From: Nocardioides sp. WS12
GTDB taxonomy: Bacteria > Actinomycetota > Actinomycetes > Propionibacteriales > Nocardioidaceae
Assembly (NCBI RefSeq): GCF_014108865.1
Contig: NZ_CP053928.1
Coordinates: 496,001 to 560,000 of the forward strand
DNA length: 64,000 nucleotides
Reading direction: 5' to 3'
Position numbers and translations under genes: made by a program. The notes under the pieces were generated by a model. The model had not been told where the DNA came from and ran no database searches. It saw only the letters and a list, made by a program, of their open reading frames with translations. This document shows positions 51,228 through 59,325 of the stretch, in pieces; position 1 is the first letter of the stretch; each line of letters starts with the position of its first letter.

Positions 51228-52955
51228 TCACCTGCGCCGAACGCGTGCCGTCACCGTGGCGACCACCGAGGTCACCTCGTCCAGACGCAGCAGTTGGGCC
51301 GCGGCGAGGAAGGCACCACCGGCGCCCGCGCTGACGATCGCGGCCTCGAGGACCGACCACGTCCAGTGCGGATCCGTCACGAACTCGGCGATGGTGTCGG
51401 TGACCACCAGGTCGAGGAAGAGGCTGATGCCCAGCACGACCCCGGCGGCGACGAGCAGGCGCAGCACGAACCCCAACCAGTCGGCGACCGGGCGCGGCGC
51501 GGTTGCATCGGCCGAGCGCAGCAACCGGAGCAGGACGATGGTCGAGATCGTGGCACCCACGGTGTAGGCGCCGGTGTAGGCGACGACCAGCATCGGTGCC
51601 GTGTGGTCGTCGTCGACGCGGCTGACGAGCAGGGTGGCGAGGCCGATGTTGGTCGCGGCGATCACGCACTGCACGAAGAAGACCGCGCGGTTGCGCTCCA
51701 GGGCGTAGAACCCGCGCAGCACCAGGTAGTGCACGGTGAAGGCCACGATGCCCAGTCCGAAGAGCACCATCGACGGCTCGAACCGGCCCGCCTTGCCGGC
51801 GGTTGCCCCGTGGCCCCACAGCACCGTTGCCAACGGGAGCGCCAGGGCCGGCAGCAACGCCGCAAACGGTACGACGACCACGAGCGCCGAGCGCAGGGTG
51901 CTGCCGAGCGTGGCACCCAGTGCGGCGAGGTCGCCGCGCGCGGCGGACGCCGAGAGCCGGGGCAGGATCGCGGTCGCCAGCGAGACGGTGATGACCGAGT
52001 GCGGCACCATCACCGCGAGCATCACGCTGGAGTAGATGGTGATGCCGGTGCCCTCGGCCGAGGAGGCGGTACCGCCCGACGCGAGGCGCACCACGACGAC
52101 GTACGCGATCTGGTTGACGACCACGAACAGCACGGTCCAGACGCCGAGCTTGAAGGTCTGGCCGAGGCCGACGCCGCGGAAGTCGAAGCGTGGGCGGTAA
52201 CGGACGCCGGCGGCGCGCAGGTAGGGCACCAGGATCAGGAGTTGGGTGGCGATGCCGAGGGTGGAGCCGATGCCGAGGACCAGTTCCTGGTTCTGGCTGA
52301 ACGCGCCCTGCTGCTCGGACTTCGTGGCCGCGCCGAAGACGACCAGGTAGGCCACCAGCACCGCGACCGAGATGATGTTGTTGGCGATCGGCGCCCACAT
52401 CATCGGCCCGAACTTCCCGCGGCTGTTCAGGATCTGCCCGATCAGCGCGAACATCCCGTAGAAGAAGACCTGCGGCAGGCAGAAGCGTGCGAAGTCGATC
52501 GCGGACTGGCGTTGTGCCGCGAGCTCCGGCGTACTGAACTTGTCGCTCAGCATCACCTGCATGACCCACGGTGCTGCCACGACCAGCAGCACGGTCACGG
52601 TGGCGAGGAAGCAGATCGCGAGCGTCATCACGCGGTCGATGTACGCCGCTCCACCGTCGGTGTCGTTCTTCATCGCCCGGACGAGTTGCGGCACGAGGAC
52701 CGCGTTGAACACACCACCCGCGATCAGGATGTAGAGCATGTTCGGGACGGTGTTGGCGATGGTGAAGATGTCGGCGTGCAGCGAGACGCCGAGCGCCGCG
52801 GCCAGCAACGTCGCCCGGATGAGGCCGCTGAACCGCGACAGCACGGTCCCGGCCGCCATCACGGCGGTGTTGGCGAGGATCCGCTTCTGTTCGGCGGATC
52901 CGGTGTCGGCGGAGGTGCCGACGGAGGTGTCAGGGGTGTCGGGGGCGTCGCTCAC
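51228..52955 (-). CDS. murJ: Lipid II flippase MurJ
   Basis: 575 aa, about 14 hydrophobic helices, MOP superfamily. Starts at GTG 52955 after which SAEQKRILANTAVMAAGTVL and SRFSGLIRATLLAAALG show the MurJ head with its conserved Arg residues; VPNMLYILIAGGVFNAVLVP and HSVITVSLATAILPRLSASA are also typical. It exports lipid II for peptidoglycan synthesis. The fused kinase-like C-terminus known from mycobacterial MviN is absent and encoded by the next gene. Its GTG overlaps the DUF6049 stop. Confidence 0.94.
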   Translation of the reverse strand: MSDAPDTPDTSVGTSADTGSAEQKRILANTAVMAAGTVLSRFSGLIRATLLAAALGVSLHADIFTIANTVPNMLYILIAGGVFNAVLVPQLVRAMKNDTDGGAAYIDRVMTLAICFLATVTVLLVVAAPWVMQVMLSDKFSTPELAAQRQSAIDFARFCLPQVFFYGMFALIGQILNSRGKFGPMMWAPIANNIISVAVLVAYLVVFGAATKSEQQGAFSQNQELVLGIGSTLGIATQLLILVPYLRAAGVRYRPRFDFRGVGLGQTFKLGVWTVLFVVVNQIAYVVVVRLASGGTASSAEGTGITIYSSVMLAVMVPHSVITVSLATAILPRLSASAARGDLAALGATLGSTLRSALVVVVPFAALLPALALPLATVLWGHGATAGKAGRFEPSMVLFGLGIVAFTVHYLVLRGFYALERNRAVFFVQCVIAATNIGLATLLVSRVDDDHTAPMLVVAYTGAYTVGATISTIVLLRLLRSADATAPRPVADWLGFVLRLLVAAGVVLGISLFLDLVVTDTIAEFVTDPHWTWSVLEAAIVSAGAGGAFLAAAQLLRLDEVTSVVATVTARVRRR

Positions 52956-55234
52956 GAGGTCGCCTCGACGGCCTCGGCGTCCTGCTCGGTGCGCCTCCGG
53001 AACCGGCGGGCCAGGCGGATGCCGATCGCCAGGAACAGGATCGCGGCGCCGGTGCCCATGATGATCCAGATGACGACGCCGACCTGGCCCGAGCGCAGTG
53101 GCAGCGCGTCGTCCGATCCGATCGGCTCGCCCTCGGGGTCGGTGAGGCGCAGCGTGACGTTGTGGACGCCGGTGCGGGTCATGTCGGCGGTGATCGGGAC
53201 CGACGTACGGCTCTTGGCTGCGAGCCGGACCGGATTGGCGATGCCGATGGTCGCGCCGTCGTCGGTGCTGGCGGCGACGTTGACCGTGACGGGGTAGGGC
53301 AGCGCGTTGCGCACCGAGACGCTGAAGCCGCCGGACGTGCCGGACAGGGTCACGCCGTTGGGCGCGTCGATGGTGACCTGGCCGAGTTGCTCTTCGATCC
53401 ACTGCCGCGTGCGGGTCAGGCGTACGGCGGCGTCGCGGTCCCCGCGCAGGGCGTACGACGACCCGGCGAGTGCTTCGGCGATCAACTCGTCGCCGATCTC
53501 GTACTCGTCGCCGAGGATCGCCTGGAACGAGCGGGCAGCCCGGATCAGTTGACCGGCCTCGATCAGGACACTGGAACTGACCTCGGCCCGGGACTGCGAC
53601 TTCGGATAGGTCAGCGCGCCGGCGTCGACCTGCCTCTCGTCGGTGCCGGCTCCCTCGGTTGGCTGTGCTGCGGCGACGATCGCACGGAGATCGGTGAGGT
53701 CGAGCCAGGCGGCGTCGAGACCGGTCCAGAAGGACGCGGCGTTGGTGGCGGTGATGGTGTCCGGCAGGACCACGACGAGCGGTTCGGGGGCCTGCCCCTT
53801 CGCGCCCAGCACCCGCACCGCGGCCTCGCTCAGGATCCGCTGGCGCAGCGCGACCGCGGCGGTGACCGGGTCGGGGCCGGGGCCGCCGGTCGCGGCGGTC
53901 GTCGCGGTCACGACGACCGGACGGTCGCCGATCAGCCCGTTCGTCGGCGCGCGACCGGAGAAGGTCTCGGTCGGGAACATCTGGTCGCCCAGCAGCACGG
54001 CGGCTCCGTCATCGACGGTGTCGATCCCGGTCGGGGCGAGGTAGCCGTCGGGGCCGGTCACGACCGGCAGCGGTTCCACGTCCCAGGCGTCGAACTCGGC
54101 ACTCGGGTGCTCGCGGGCGGTGCCGTAGAGGCTCGGCAGGTGGTGGGCGGCAGCGGAGAGGTCAGGGTCGCCGTACGGCAGCGCAGCGACGGCGTCGGTG
54201 GTGAGGGCGGTCCTGGCCTGGAGCAGCCACGAGGTCGCGGCGCTGACCAGGGGATGGTCGGCCGGTAGGCCGGGCTCGTCCTTCTCGCCGGCGGGTTCCT
54301 CGTCCTCGTCGTCCGAGGGTTCGTCGCTCGCCGCGGGTTCCTCGGGATCGGGCGTCGGCGCGACGTCGCGCGGCAGGTTGCGCAGGGACAGGTGCCGCAC
54401 GGCGTCGAGGACAGCGGGATCGACCAGCCACGTCACGGGGTTGAGCCCACTGGCCGCGCCGAAGGCCAGCGGTCCGGCCAGGTGGCCGTCGAGGGTGAGT
54501 GCTTCCTGCCAGGCCGTCGTACGGCTGAGGGAACCGTCGCTGGCGTGGGTGACCGGCGCGCGCAGCGGCACGACGACCGCGGTCTCGACGACTCCGTCGA
54601 CGCTGCCGGGGACGTAGGGCAGGAAGGTCCGCGCGCGGCCGTCGGCGATCAGGTCGCGCGGCGTGCTCGCGCTCGCGCCGAGGGCGTGGACGCCGAACCA
54701 GTAGACGCCGGGCGTCGGTGAGGGGAACAGGATCCGCAACGCAGCCTGCGGGATGCGCAAGGTGTACGACGCCACCTGGCCCGGCACGAGGGCGCTGACC
54801 TGCGCCTGCACCGCGGTGTGGCGATTGCCGACCGGCGCCTCGGCGTCGAGTTCGGCAGCGACTTCGAGTTCGGCCGACGTGGTCATCACGCCCGCGCAGA
54901 GTTCGCAGCCCGGGCCGGAGTTGAACATCGGGTAGAGGCTGATGTCCTCCCACCGTTCGAGGCCGACGTTGGTGATCGTCCCGCGGACGACGAGCGGCCC
55001 CGAGCGTGGCAGTCCGCCCGGGGTCATCTCGTCGATGGTGATCGCCAGCGGGGCGTCGTCGCCGTCGTCGTCGGGGCCTGAAGCGGCGGTCCTGGAGGAG
55101 TTGGCACCGCCCTCATAGGCAGCCGTGGCGCTGTCGTCGGCGCTGGCCACCGGGCCGGCCAGGACGGTCGCGCCGAGCAGGAGTCCGGTCAGCCCACCCG
55201 CGAGAGAGCGCAGGGGAGAACGACGGACGACCAC
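52952..55234 (-). CDS. DUF6049 family exported protein
   Basis: 760 aa with a signal peptide (LAGGLTGLLLGATVLAGPVASA, about 10-31), a long outer region and a C-terminal membrane helix (VGVVIWIIMGTGAAILFLAIGI, about 720-741) with a basic cytosolic tail (RRFRRRTEQ). It matches the large actinobacterial protein encoded just upstream of murJ, function unknown. An internal Asp/Glu-rich stretch (about 295-320) looks disordered. The late part has a beta-sandwich-like pattern (GFSVSVRNALPYPVTVNVAA). It is first in the murJ operon. Confidence 0.88.
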   Translation of the reverse strand: MVVRRSPLRSLAGGLTGLLLGATVLAGPVASADDSATAAYEGGANSSRTAASGPDDDGDDAPLAITIDEMTPGGLPRSGPLVVRGTITNVGLERWEDISLYPMFNSGPGCELCAGVMTTSAELEVAAELDAEAPVGNRHTAVQAQVSALVPGQVASYTLRIPQAALRILFPSPTPGVYWFGVHALGASASTPRDLIADGRARTFLPYVPGSVDGVVETAVVVPLRAPVTHASDGSLSRTTAWQEALTLDGHLAGPLAFGAASGLNPVTWLVDPAVLDAVRHLSLRNLPRDVAPTPDPEEPAASDEPSDDEDEEPAGEKDEPGLPADHPLVSAATSWLLQARTALTTDAVAALPYGDPDLSAAAHHLPSLYGTAREHPSAEFDAWDVEPLPVVTGPDGYLAPTGIDTVDDGAAVLLGDQMFPTETFSGRAPTNGLIGDRPVVVTATTAATGGPGPDPVTAAVALRQRILSEAAVRVLGAKGQAPEPLVVVLPDTITATNAASFWTGLDAAWLDLTDLRAIVAAAQPTEGAGTDERQVDAGALTYPKSQSRAEVSSSVLIEAGQLIRAARSFQAILGDEYEIGDELIAEALAGSSYALRGDRDAAVRLTRTRQWIEEQLGQVTIDAPNGVTLSGTSGGFSVSVRNALPYPVTVNVAASTDDGATIGIANPVRLAAKSRTSVPITADMTRTGVHNVTLRLTDPEGEPIGSDDALPLRSGQVGVVIWIIMGTGAAILFLAIGIRLARRFRRRTEQDAEAVEATS

Positions 55235-55289
55235 CCCCCGAGGGTAGTGGGGCCACCCCGCGCGTCAGCGGACCCCACGGCGCAGGTGC

Positions 55290-55329
55290 CCTCGCCGAGG
55301 TTGATTGACATCAATCAACCTCGGCGAGG
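55290..55329. promoter_or_regulatory. 40-bp palindrome upstream of pcnA
   Basis: Perfect 19-bp arms, CCTCGCCGAGGTTGATTGA and its complement, around a central CA. It lies between the divergent DUF6049 and pcnA starts, 37 bases before pcnA. The inner 22 bases match the palindrome at 11723-11744 except for the central base pair. Confidence 0.8.
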
Positions 55330-55366
55330 AAGGGGTCACGGCGCTGACGGCCTAGACTCCTGCGCC

Positions 55367-56848
55367 GTGACCGACCCCGCTGACGCTTCCCCCGCTGCAC
55401 CGCTGCGGCTGGTCGACGTACAAGCGGCCGTCACGGCCGAACTGGACCGGATCGCGCCGGTCATCGACGACCTCGGCCGCCTCTTCGAAGCCGCCGGTCA
55501 CGAGCTCGCGCTCGTCGGTGGGCCGGTCCGCGACGCAATGCTCGGCCGTCGCTCCAATGACCTCGACTTCGCGACCTCCGCCCGCCCCGAGCAGACCGAG
55601 AAGCTGCTGAAGGCCTGGGGCGACGCGTGGTGGGACATGGGCCGCGACTTCGGCACCATCGGCTGCCGCAAGGGCGACTGGGTGGTCGAGGTGACCACCT
55701 ACCGCTCCGAGGAGTACGACGCCGACTCCCGCAAGCCCGAGGTGCAGTACGGCGACACGCTGGCCGGGGACCTCGGTCGCCGCGACTTCAGCGTCAATGC
55801 CATGGCGGTACGCGTGCCGGGCCGCGTGATCGAGGACCCGTTCGGCGGCGTGATGGACCTGGCGCACCAGGTGCTCCGCACACCCGGCACGCCCGAACAG
55901 TCCTTCTCCGACGACCCGCTGCGGATGATGCGGGCCGCCCGCTTCGCGTCCCAGCTCGGTTTCACGGTCGACCCGGACGTCGTCCGCGCGATGACCGAGA
56001 TGGCCGACCGCATCGAGATCGTCTCCGCCGAGCGCGTTCGCGACGAGCTGGTCAAGCTGATCTGCGCCGACCACCCTCGTCAGGGGCTGTCTCTCCTCGT
56101 GGAGACCGGGCTGGCCGAGCACGTGCTGCCCGAGTTGCCCGCGCTCAAGCTCGAGCGCGACGAGCACCACAGCCACAAGGACGTCTACGACCACACCCTG
56201 ACCGTGCTCGAGCAGGCCATCGACCTCGAGCCGCGGCTGACCGAGCGGTCCGGGATCGCGAGCCCCGACTTCGTGTCCCGGTTCGCCGCGCTCATGCACG
56301 ACGTCGGCAAGCCGAAGACCCGTCGCTTCCAGGACGACGGCATCGTCACGTTCCACCACCACGACGTCGTCGGCGCCAAGCTGACCCGCAAGCGGATGAA
56401 GGCGCTGCGCTTCTCCAACGACCAGATCGACGCTGTCGGCGACCTGGTCGAACTGCACCTGCGCTTCCACGGCTACGGCTCCGGTGAGTGGACCGACTCC
56501 GCCGTACGCCGCTACGTCCGCGACGCCGGCGACCAGCTCGAGCGCCTGCACGTGCTGACCCGCGCCGACTGCACGACCCGCAACAAGCGCAAGGCCGACC
56601 GCCTCAGCCGGACGTACGACGACCTGGAAGCCCGCATCGACCGGCTCAACGAGCAGGAGGAGCTCGCCTCCCTCCGCCCGGACCTCGACGGCAACCAGAT
56701 CATGGAGATCCTGGGCATCGGCCCGGGCCGCGATGTCGGCGACGCCTACAAGTTCCTCATGGAGCATCGCCTCGACAACGGTCCGATGGCCGAAGCCGAC
56801 GCGATCGCCGTACTCAAGGACTGGTGGGCGGCCCGCCAGCCGTCCTGA
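55367..56848 (+). CDS. pcnA: CCA tRNA nucleotidyltransferase
   Basis: 493 aa from GTG 55367. Nucleotidyltransferase head: LALVGGPVRDAMLGRRSNDL then DFATSA (DxD metal site), RRDFSVNAMAVRV, DPLRMMRAARFASQLGF; then a C-terminal HD domain (ALMHDVGKPKTRRF). It adds or repairs the 3' CCA of tRNAs, consistent with the two tRNA genes here that lack an encoded CCA. The longer upstream frame runs through the palindrome and is rejected. Divergent from the murJ cluster. Confidence 0.96.
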   Translation: MTDPADASPAAPLRLVDVQAAVTAELDRIAPVIDDLGRLFEAAGHELALVGGPVRDAMLGRRSNDLDFATSARPEQTEKLLKAWGDAWWDMGRDFGTIGCRKGDWVVEVTTYRSEEYDADSRKPEVQYGDTLAGDLGRRDFSVNAMAVRVPGRVIEDPFGGVMDLAHQVLRTPGTPEQSFSDDPLRMMRAARFASQLGFTVDPDVVRAMTEMADRIEIVSAERVRDELVKLICADHPRQGLSLLVETGLAEHVLPELPALKLERDEHHSHKDVYDHTLTVLEQAIDLEPRLTERSGIASPDFVSRFAALMHDVGKPKTRRFQDDGIVTFHHHDVVGAKLTRKRMKALRFSNDQIDAVGDLVELHLRFHGYGSGEWTDSAVRRYVRDAGDQLERLHVLTRADCTTRNKRKADRLSRTYDDLEARIDRLNEQEELASLRPDLDGNQIMEILGIGPGRDVGDAYKFLMEHRLDNGPMAEADAIAVLKDWWAARQPS

Positions 56849-56908
56849 TCCATCGCGTCCTACCAGGGGAGGATGCGTCCGATCCCTACTGGCCGGTAGC
56901 CTCCCCGC

Positions 56909-57394
56909 ATGGCTGACACGATCGAAAAGCTCCTCGAAGACTCCATCGAGATCGACGCTCCCGCGGACAAGGTGTGGGCGCTCGTCACCGACATCCCCGC
57001 CATGTCCAAGCGAAGCCCCCAGGTCGTGAAGTCGACCGTCAAGGGTGGCGTCGTGAAGGAAGGTGCGACCTTCCGCAACCTCAACAAGCAGGGCATCAAG
57101 CGCTGGCCGACGGCCGGCAAGGTGGTCCGCTTCACCGCTCCCACCGACTCCTCGGTCGGCGAGTTCGCGTTCCGGATCCGTGAGAACTGGACGATCTGGT
57201 CGTTCGAGGTCGAGCCGACCGCAACGGGCGGTACCCGCCTCACCGAGCGCCGCGAGGCCCCCGACGGGATCTCACAGCTGTCGCAGGTGCTCACCAGGTT
57301 CGTCCTCGGTGGACAGGCGCCCTTCGCCGACGAGCTGCGTCGCGGCATCCGCCACACCCTCGAGAAGATCAAGGCTGAGGCCGAGACCGCCTAG
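56909..57394 (+). CDS. SRPBCC (START-like) family protein
   Basis: 161 aa. Single polyketide-cyclase or START-like fold: EDSIEIDAPADKVWALVTDI, PQVVKSTVKGG, TIWSFEVEPTATGGTRLTER and a C-terminal long helix (LRRGIRHTLEKIKAEAE). The family binds lipids, hormones or antibiotics; the ligand is unknown. It has its own start 60 bases after pcnA and converges on ino1 with a strong terminator between. Confidence 0.88.
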   Translation: MADTIEKLLEDSIEIDAPADKVWALVTDIPAMSKRSPQVVKSTVKGGVVKEGATFRNLNKQGIKRWPTAGKVVRFTAPTDSSVGEFAFRIRENWTIWSFEVEPTATGGTRLTERREAPDGISQLSQVLTRFVLGGQAPFADELRRGIRHTLEKIKAEAETA

Positions 57395-57411
57395 GACCAC
57401 CTACACAATGA

Positions 57412-57448
57412 CGAAGGGCCGGCTCCCCTGGGGGGAACCGGCCCTTCG
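57412..57448. terminator. Convergent terminator between SRPBCC and ino1
   Basis: Perfect 11-bp stem CGAAGGGCCGG / CCGGCCCTTCG with a partly paired loop; no strong T-tract on either side. Confidence 0.8.
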
Positions 57449-57463
57449 GCGATTGCTACGAGG

Positions 57464-58549
57464 TCACTCGTCGCCGGAGATGAACTTCTCCAGGAGCAGG
57501 CGACCCTCGGTGTCCTCGATCTGAACCGGCGGGCTCTTCATGAGGTACGCCGACGCGGCGATGATCGGGCCACCGACGCCACGGTCCAGGGCGATCTTCG
57601 CGGCGCGCACGGCGTCGATGATGATGCCGGCGGAGTTCGGGGAGTCCCAGACCTCGAGCTTGTACTCGAGGTTCAGCGGAACGTCACCGAAGGCGCGACC
57701 CTCGAGGCGGACGTAGGCCCACTTGCGGTCGTCGAGCCATGCGACGTAGTCGGACGGGCCGATGTGGACGTTCTTGCTGTCCGTCAGGTTGGCCAGCGCA
57801 CCGGTGAGGTTCGAGGTCACGGCCTGGGTCTTGGAGACCTTCTTGGACTCAAGGCGCTCACGCTCGAGCATGTTCTTGAAGTCCATGTTGCCGCCGACGT
57901 TGAGCTGGTACGTACGGTCCAGCGCCACGCCACGGTCTTCGAACAGCTTCGCCATCACGCGGTGCGTGATGGTGGCGCCGACCTGCGACTTGATGTCGTC
58001 ACCGACGATCGGGACGCCGGCGTCCTCGAACTTCTTGGCCCACTCGGGGTCAGAGGCGATGAAGACGGGCAGGGCGTTGACGAACGCCACGCCGGCGTCG
58101 ATCGCGCACTGGGCGTAGAACTTGTCCGCCTCTTCGGAGCCCACGGGCAGGTACGAGACCAGCACGTCGACCTTGGCGTCCTTGAGGGCCTGGACGACGT
58201 CGACCGCCTCGGCGGCGGACTCCTCGATCGTCATCCGGTAGTACTTGCCGAGACCGTCGAGCGTCGGGCCGCGCTGGACCTCGACACCGAGGGTCGGGAC
58301 CTCGGCGATCTGGATGGTGTTGTTCTCCGAGGCGTTGATGGCCTCGGAAAGGTCCTTGCCGACCTTCTTGTCGTCGACGTCGAACGCGGCGACGAACTGG
58401 ACGTCAGAGACGTGGTACTGACCGAACTTCACGTGCATGAGCCCCGGGACGGTGCTCGTCGCATCGGCGTTCCGGTAGTACTCAACGCCCTGGATCAGGG
58501 ACGTGGCGCAGTTGCCCACGCCGGCGATCGCTACTCGAACCGAACCCAT
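57464..58549 (-). CDS. ino1: myo-Inositol-1-phosphate synthase
   Basis: Converts glucose 6-phosphate to inositol 1-phosphate for phosphatidylinositol and mycothiol. 361 aa from ATG 58549, with AGGAAGGA upstream; further ATGs at codons -10 and -14 are less well placed. NAD site [66 protein letters not shown] and SKTQAV are all typical of the actinobacterial enzyme. The PadR gene is 73 bases upstream on the same strand. Confidence 0.97.
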   Translation of the reverse strand: MGSVRVAIAGVGNCATSLIQGVEYYRNADATSTVPGLMHVKFGQYHVSDVQFVAAFDVDDKKVGKDLSEAINASENNTIQIAEVPTLGVEVQRGPTLDGLGKYYRMTIEESAAEAVDVVQALKDAKVDVLVSYLPVGSEEADKFYAQCAIDAGVAFVNALPVFIASDPEWAKKFEDAGVPIVGDDIKSQVGATITHRVMAKLFEDRGVALDRTYQLNVGGNMDFKNMLERERLESKKVSKTQAVTSNLTGALANLTDSKNVHIGPSDYVAWLDDRKWAYVRLEGRAFGDVPLNLEYKLEVWDSPNSAGIIIDAVRAAKIALDRGVGGPIIAASAYLMKSPPVQIEDTEGRLLLEKFISGDE

Positions 58550-58594
58550 GGGGTGTGTTCCTTCCTCGGTGCTCATGACTGTGTTCATGACTTG

Positions 58595-58616
58595 TGCTTC
58601 GGATGTGCTTCGGATG
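58595..58616. repeat. 11-bp tandem duplication in the PadR-ino1 gap
   Basis: TGCTTCGGATG occurs twice in direct succession, a few bases beyond the PadR stop. Confidence 0.85.
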
Positions 58617-58622
58617 TGGTGG

Positions 58623-59207
58623 TCAAGAAGCCGACGGTGTCGGCGTCTCGGGCGTTGCTTCGGCGCGCGACTGGGCGCCACGCTCGGCGTTGATGAGGTC
58701 CGAGAGCCATCGGACCTCGCGCTCGACCGATTCGACGCCGTGCCGCTGGAGCTCGGAGGCGTATCGGTCGGCTTCCTTCTGGGTCATCGCGAGGTCGCGC
58801 TGAACCCGTTCCAGCCGCTCCTGGAGTCGCGAACGTCGTCCTTCGAGGACGCGCAGGCGGATCTCCATGTCGGTGGAGGAGAAGAACCGGAACCGGATGT
58901 CGAAGTTGTCGTCCTCCCATGCAGCAGGACCCACCTCCGACATCAGGCGTGAGAACTCCTCGGTGCCCTGCGGGGTCACCTCGTAGACGATTCGTTGCCG
59001 ACGGCTCTGGGGGCCCGACGGAACGACTTCCTCGATGAGATTGCCGCGAAGCATCTTCTTCAACGCCGGGTAGAGGGAGCCATACGACAGCAGCCGTCCC
59101 CATCCGAGCATCAGGTTGAGCCGCTTGCGCAGCTCGTAGCCGTGCATGGGTCCCTCGTGCAGCAGTCCGAGGACCGCCAACTCGATGGTGTCGCCACGCC
59201 GTGCCAT
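58623..59207 (-). CDS. PadR-family transcriptional regulator
   Basis: 194 aa. Winged HTH ([51 protein letters not shown]) with a C-terminal coiled-coil (about 120-175) for dimerisation. Its place beside ino1 and ponA is conserved in actinobacteria. A dyad TATCG-TAG-CGATA lies 7-19 bases before its ATG, probably its own operator. Targets may include ino1 downstream. Ligand unknown. Confidence 0.92.
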   Translation of the reverse strand: MARRGDTIELAVLGLLHEGPMHGYELRKRLNLMLGWGRLLSYGSLYPALKKMLRGNLIEEVVPSGPQSRRQRIVYEVTPQGTEEFSRLMSEVGPAAWEDDNFDIRFRFFSSTDMEIRLRVLEGRRSRLQERLERVQRDLAMTQKEADRYASELQRHGVESVEREVRWLSDLINAERGAQSRAEATPETPTPSAS

Positions 59208-59213
59208 GCGACC

Positions 59214-59226
59214 TATCGTAGCGATA
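59214..59226. promoter_or_regulatory. Dyad upstream of padR
   Basis: TATCG-TAG-CGATA, 5-bp arms with a 3-base centre, between the divergent PadR and ponA genes. Candidate autoregulatory PadR operator. Confidence 0.5.
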
Positions 59227-59325
59227 TATCCACGGAACGTGAACTTTCGATGGATCGGGAGTGTCCAACGGTCGACCGCCCGTCACGAATCGGGTGACAC
59301 AGGTGCGCGCCGTACCCTGTGGTGC

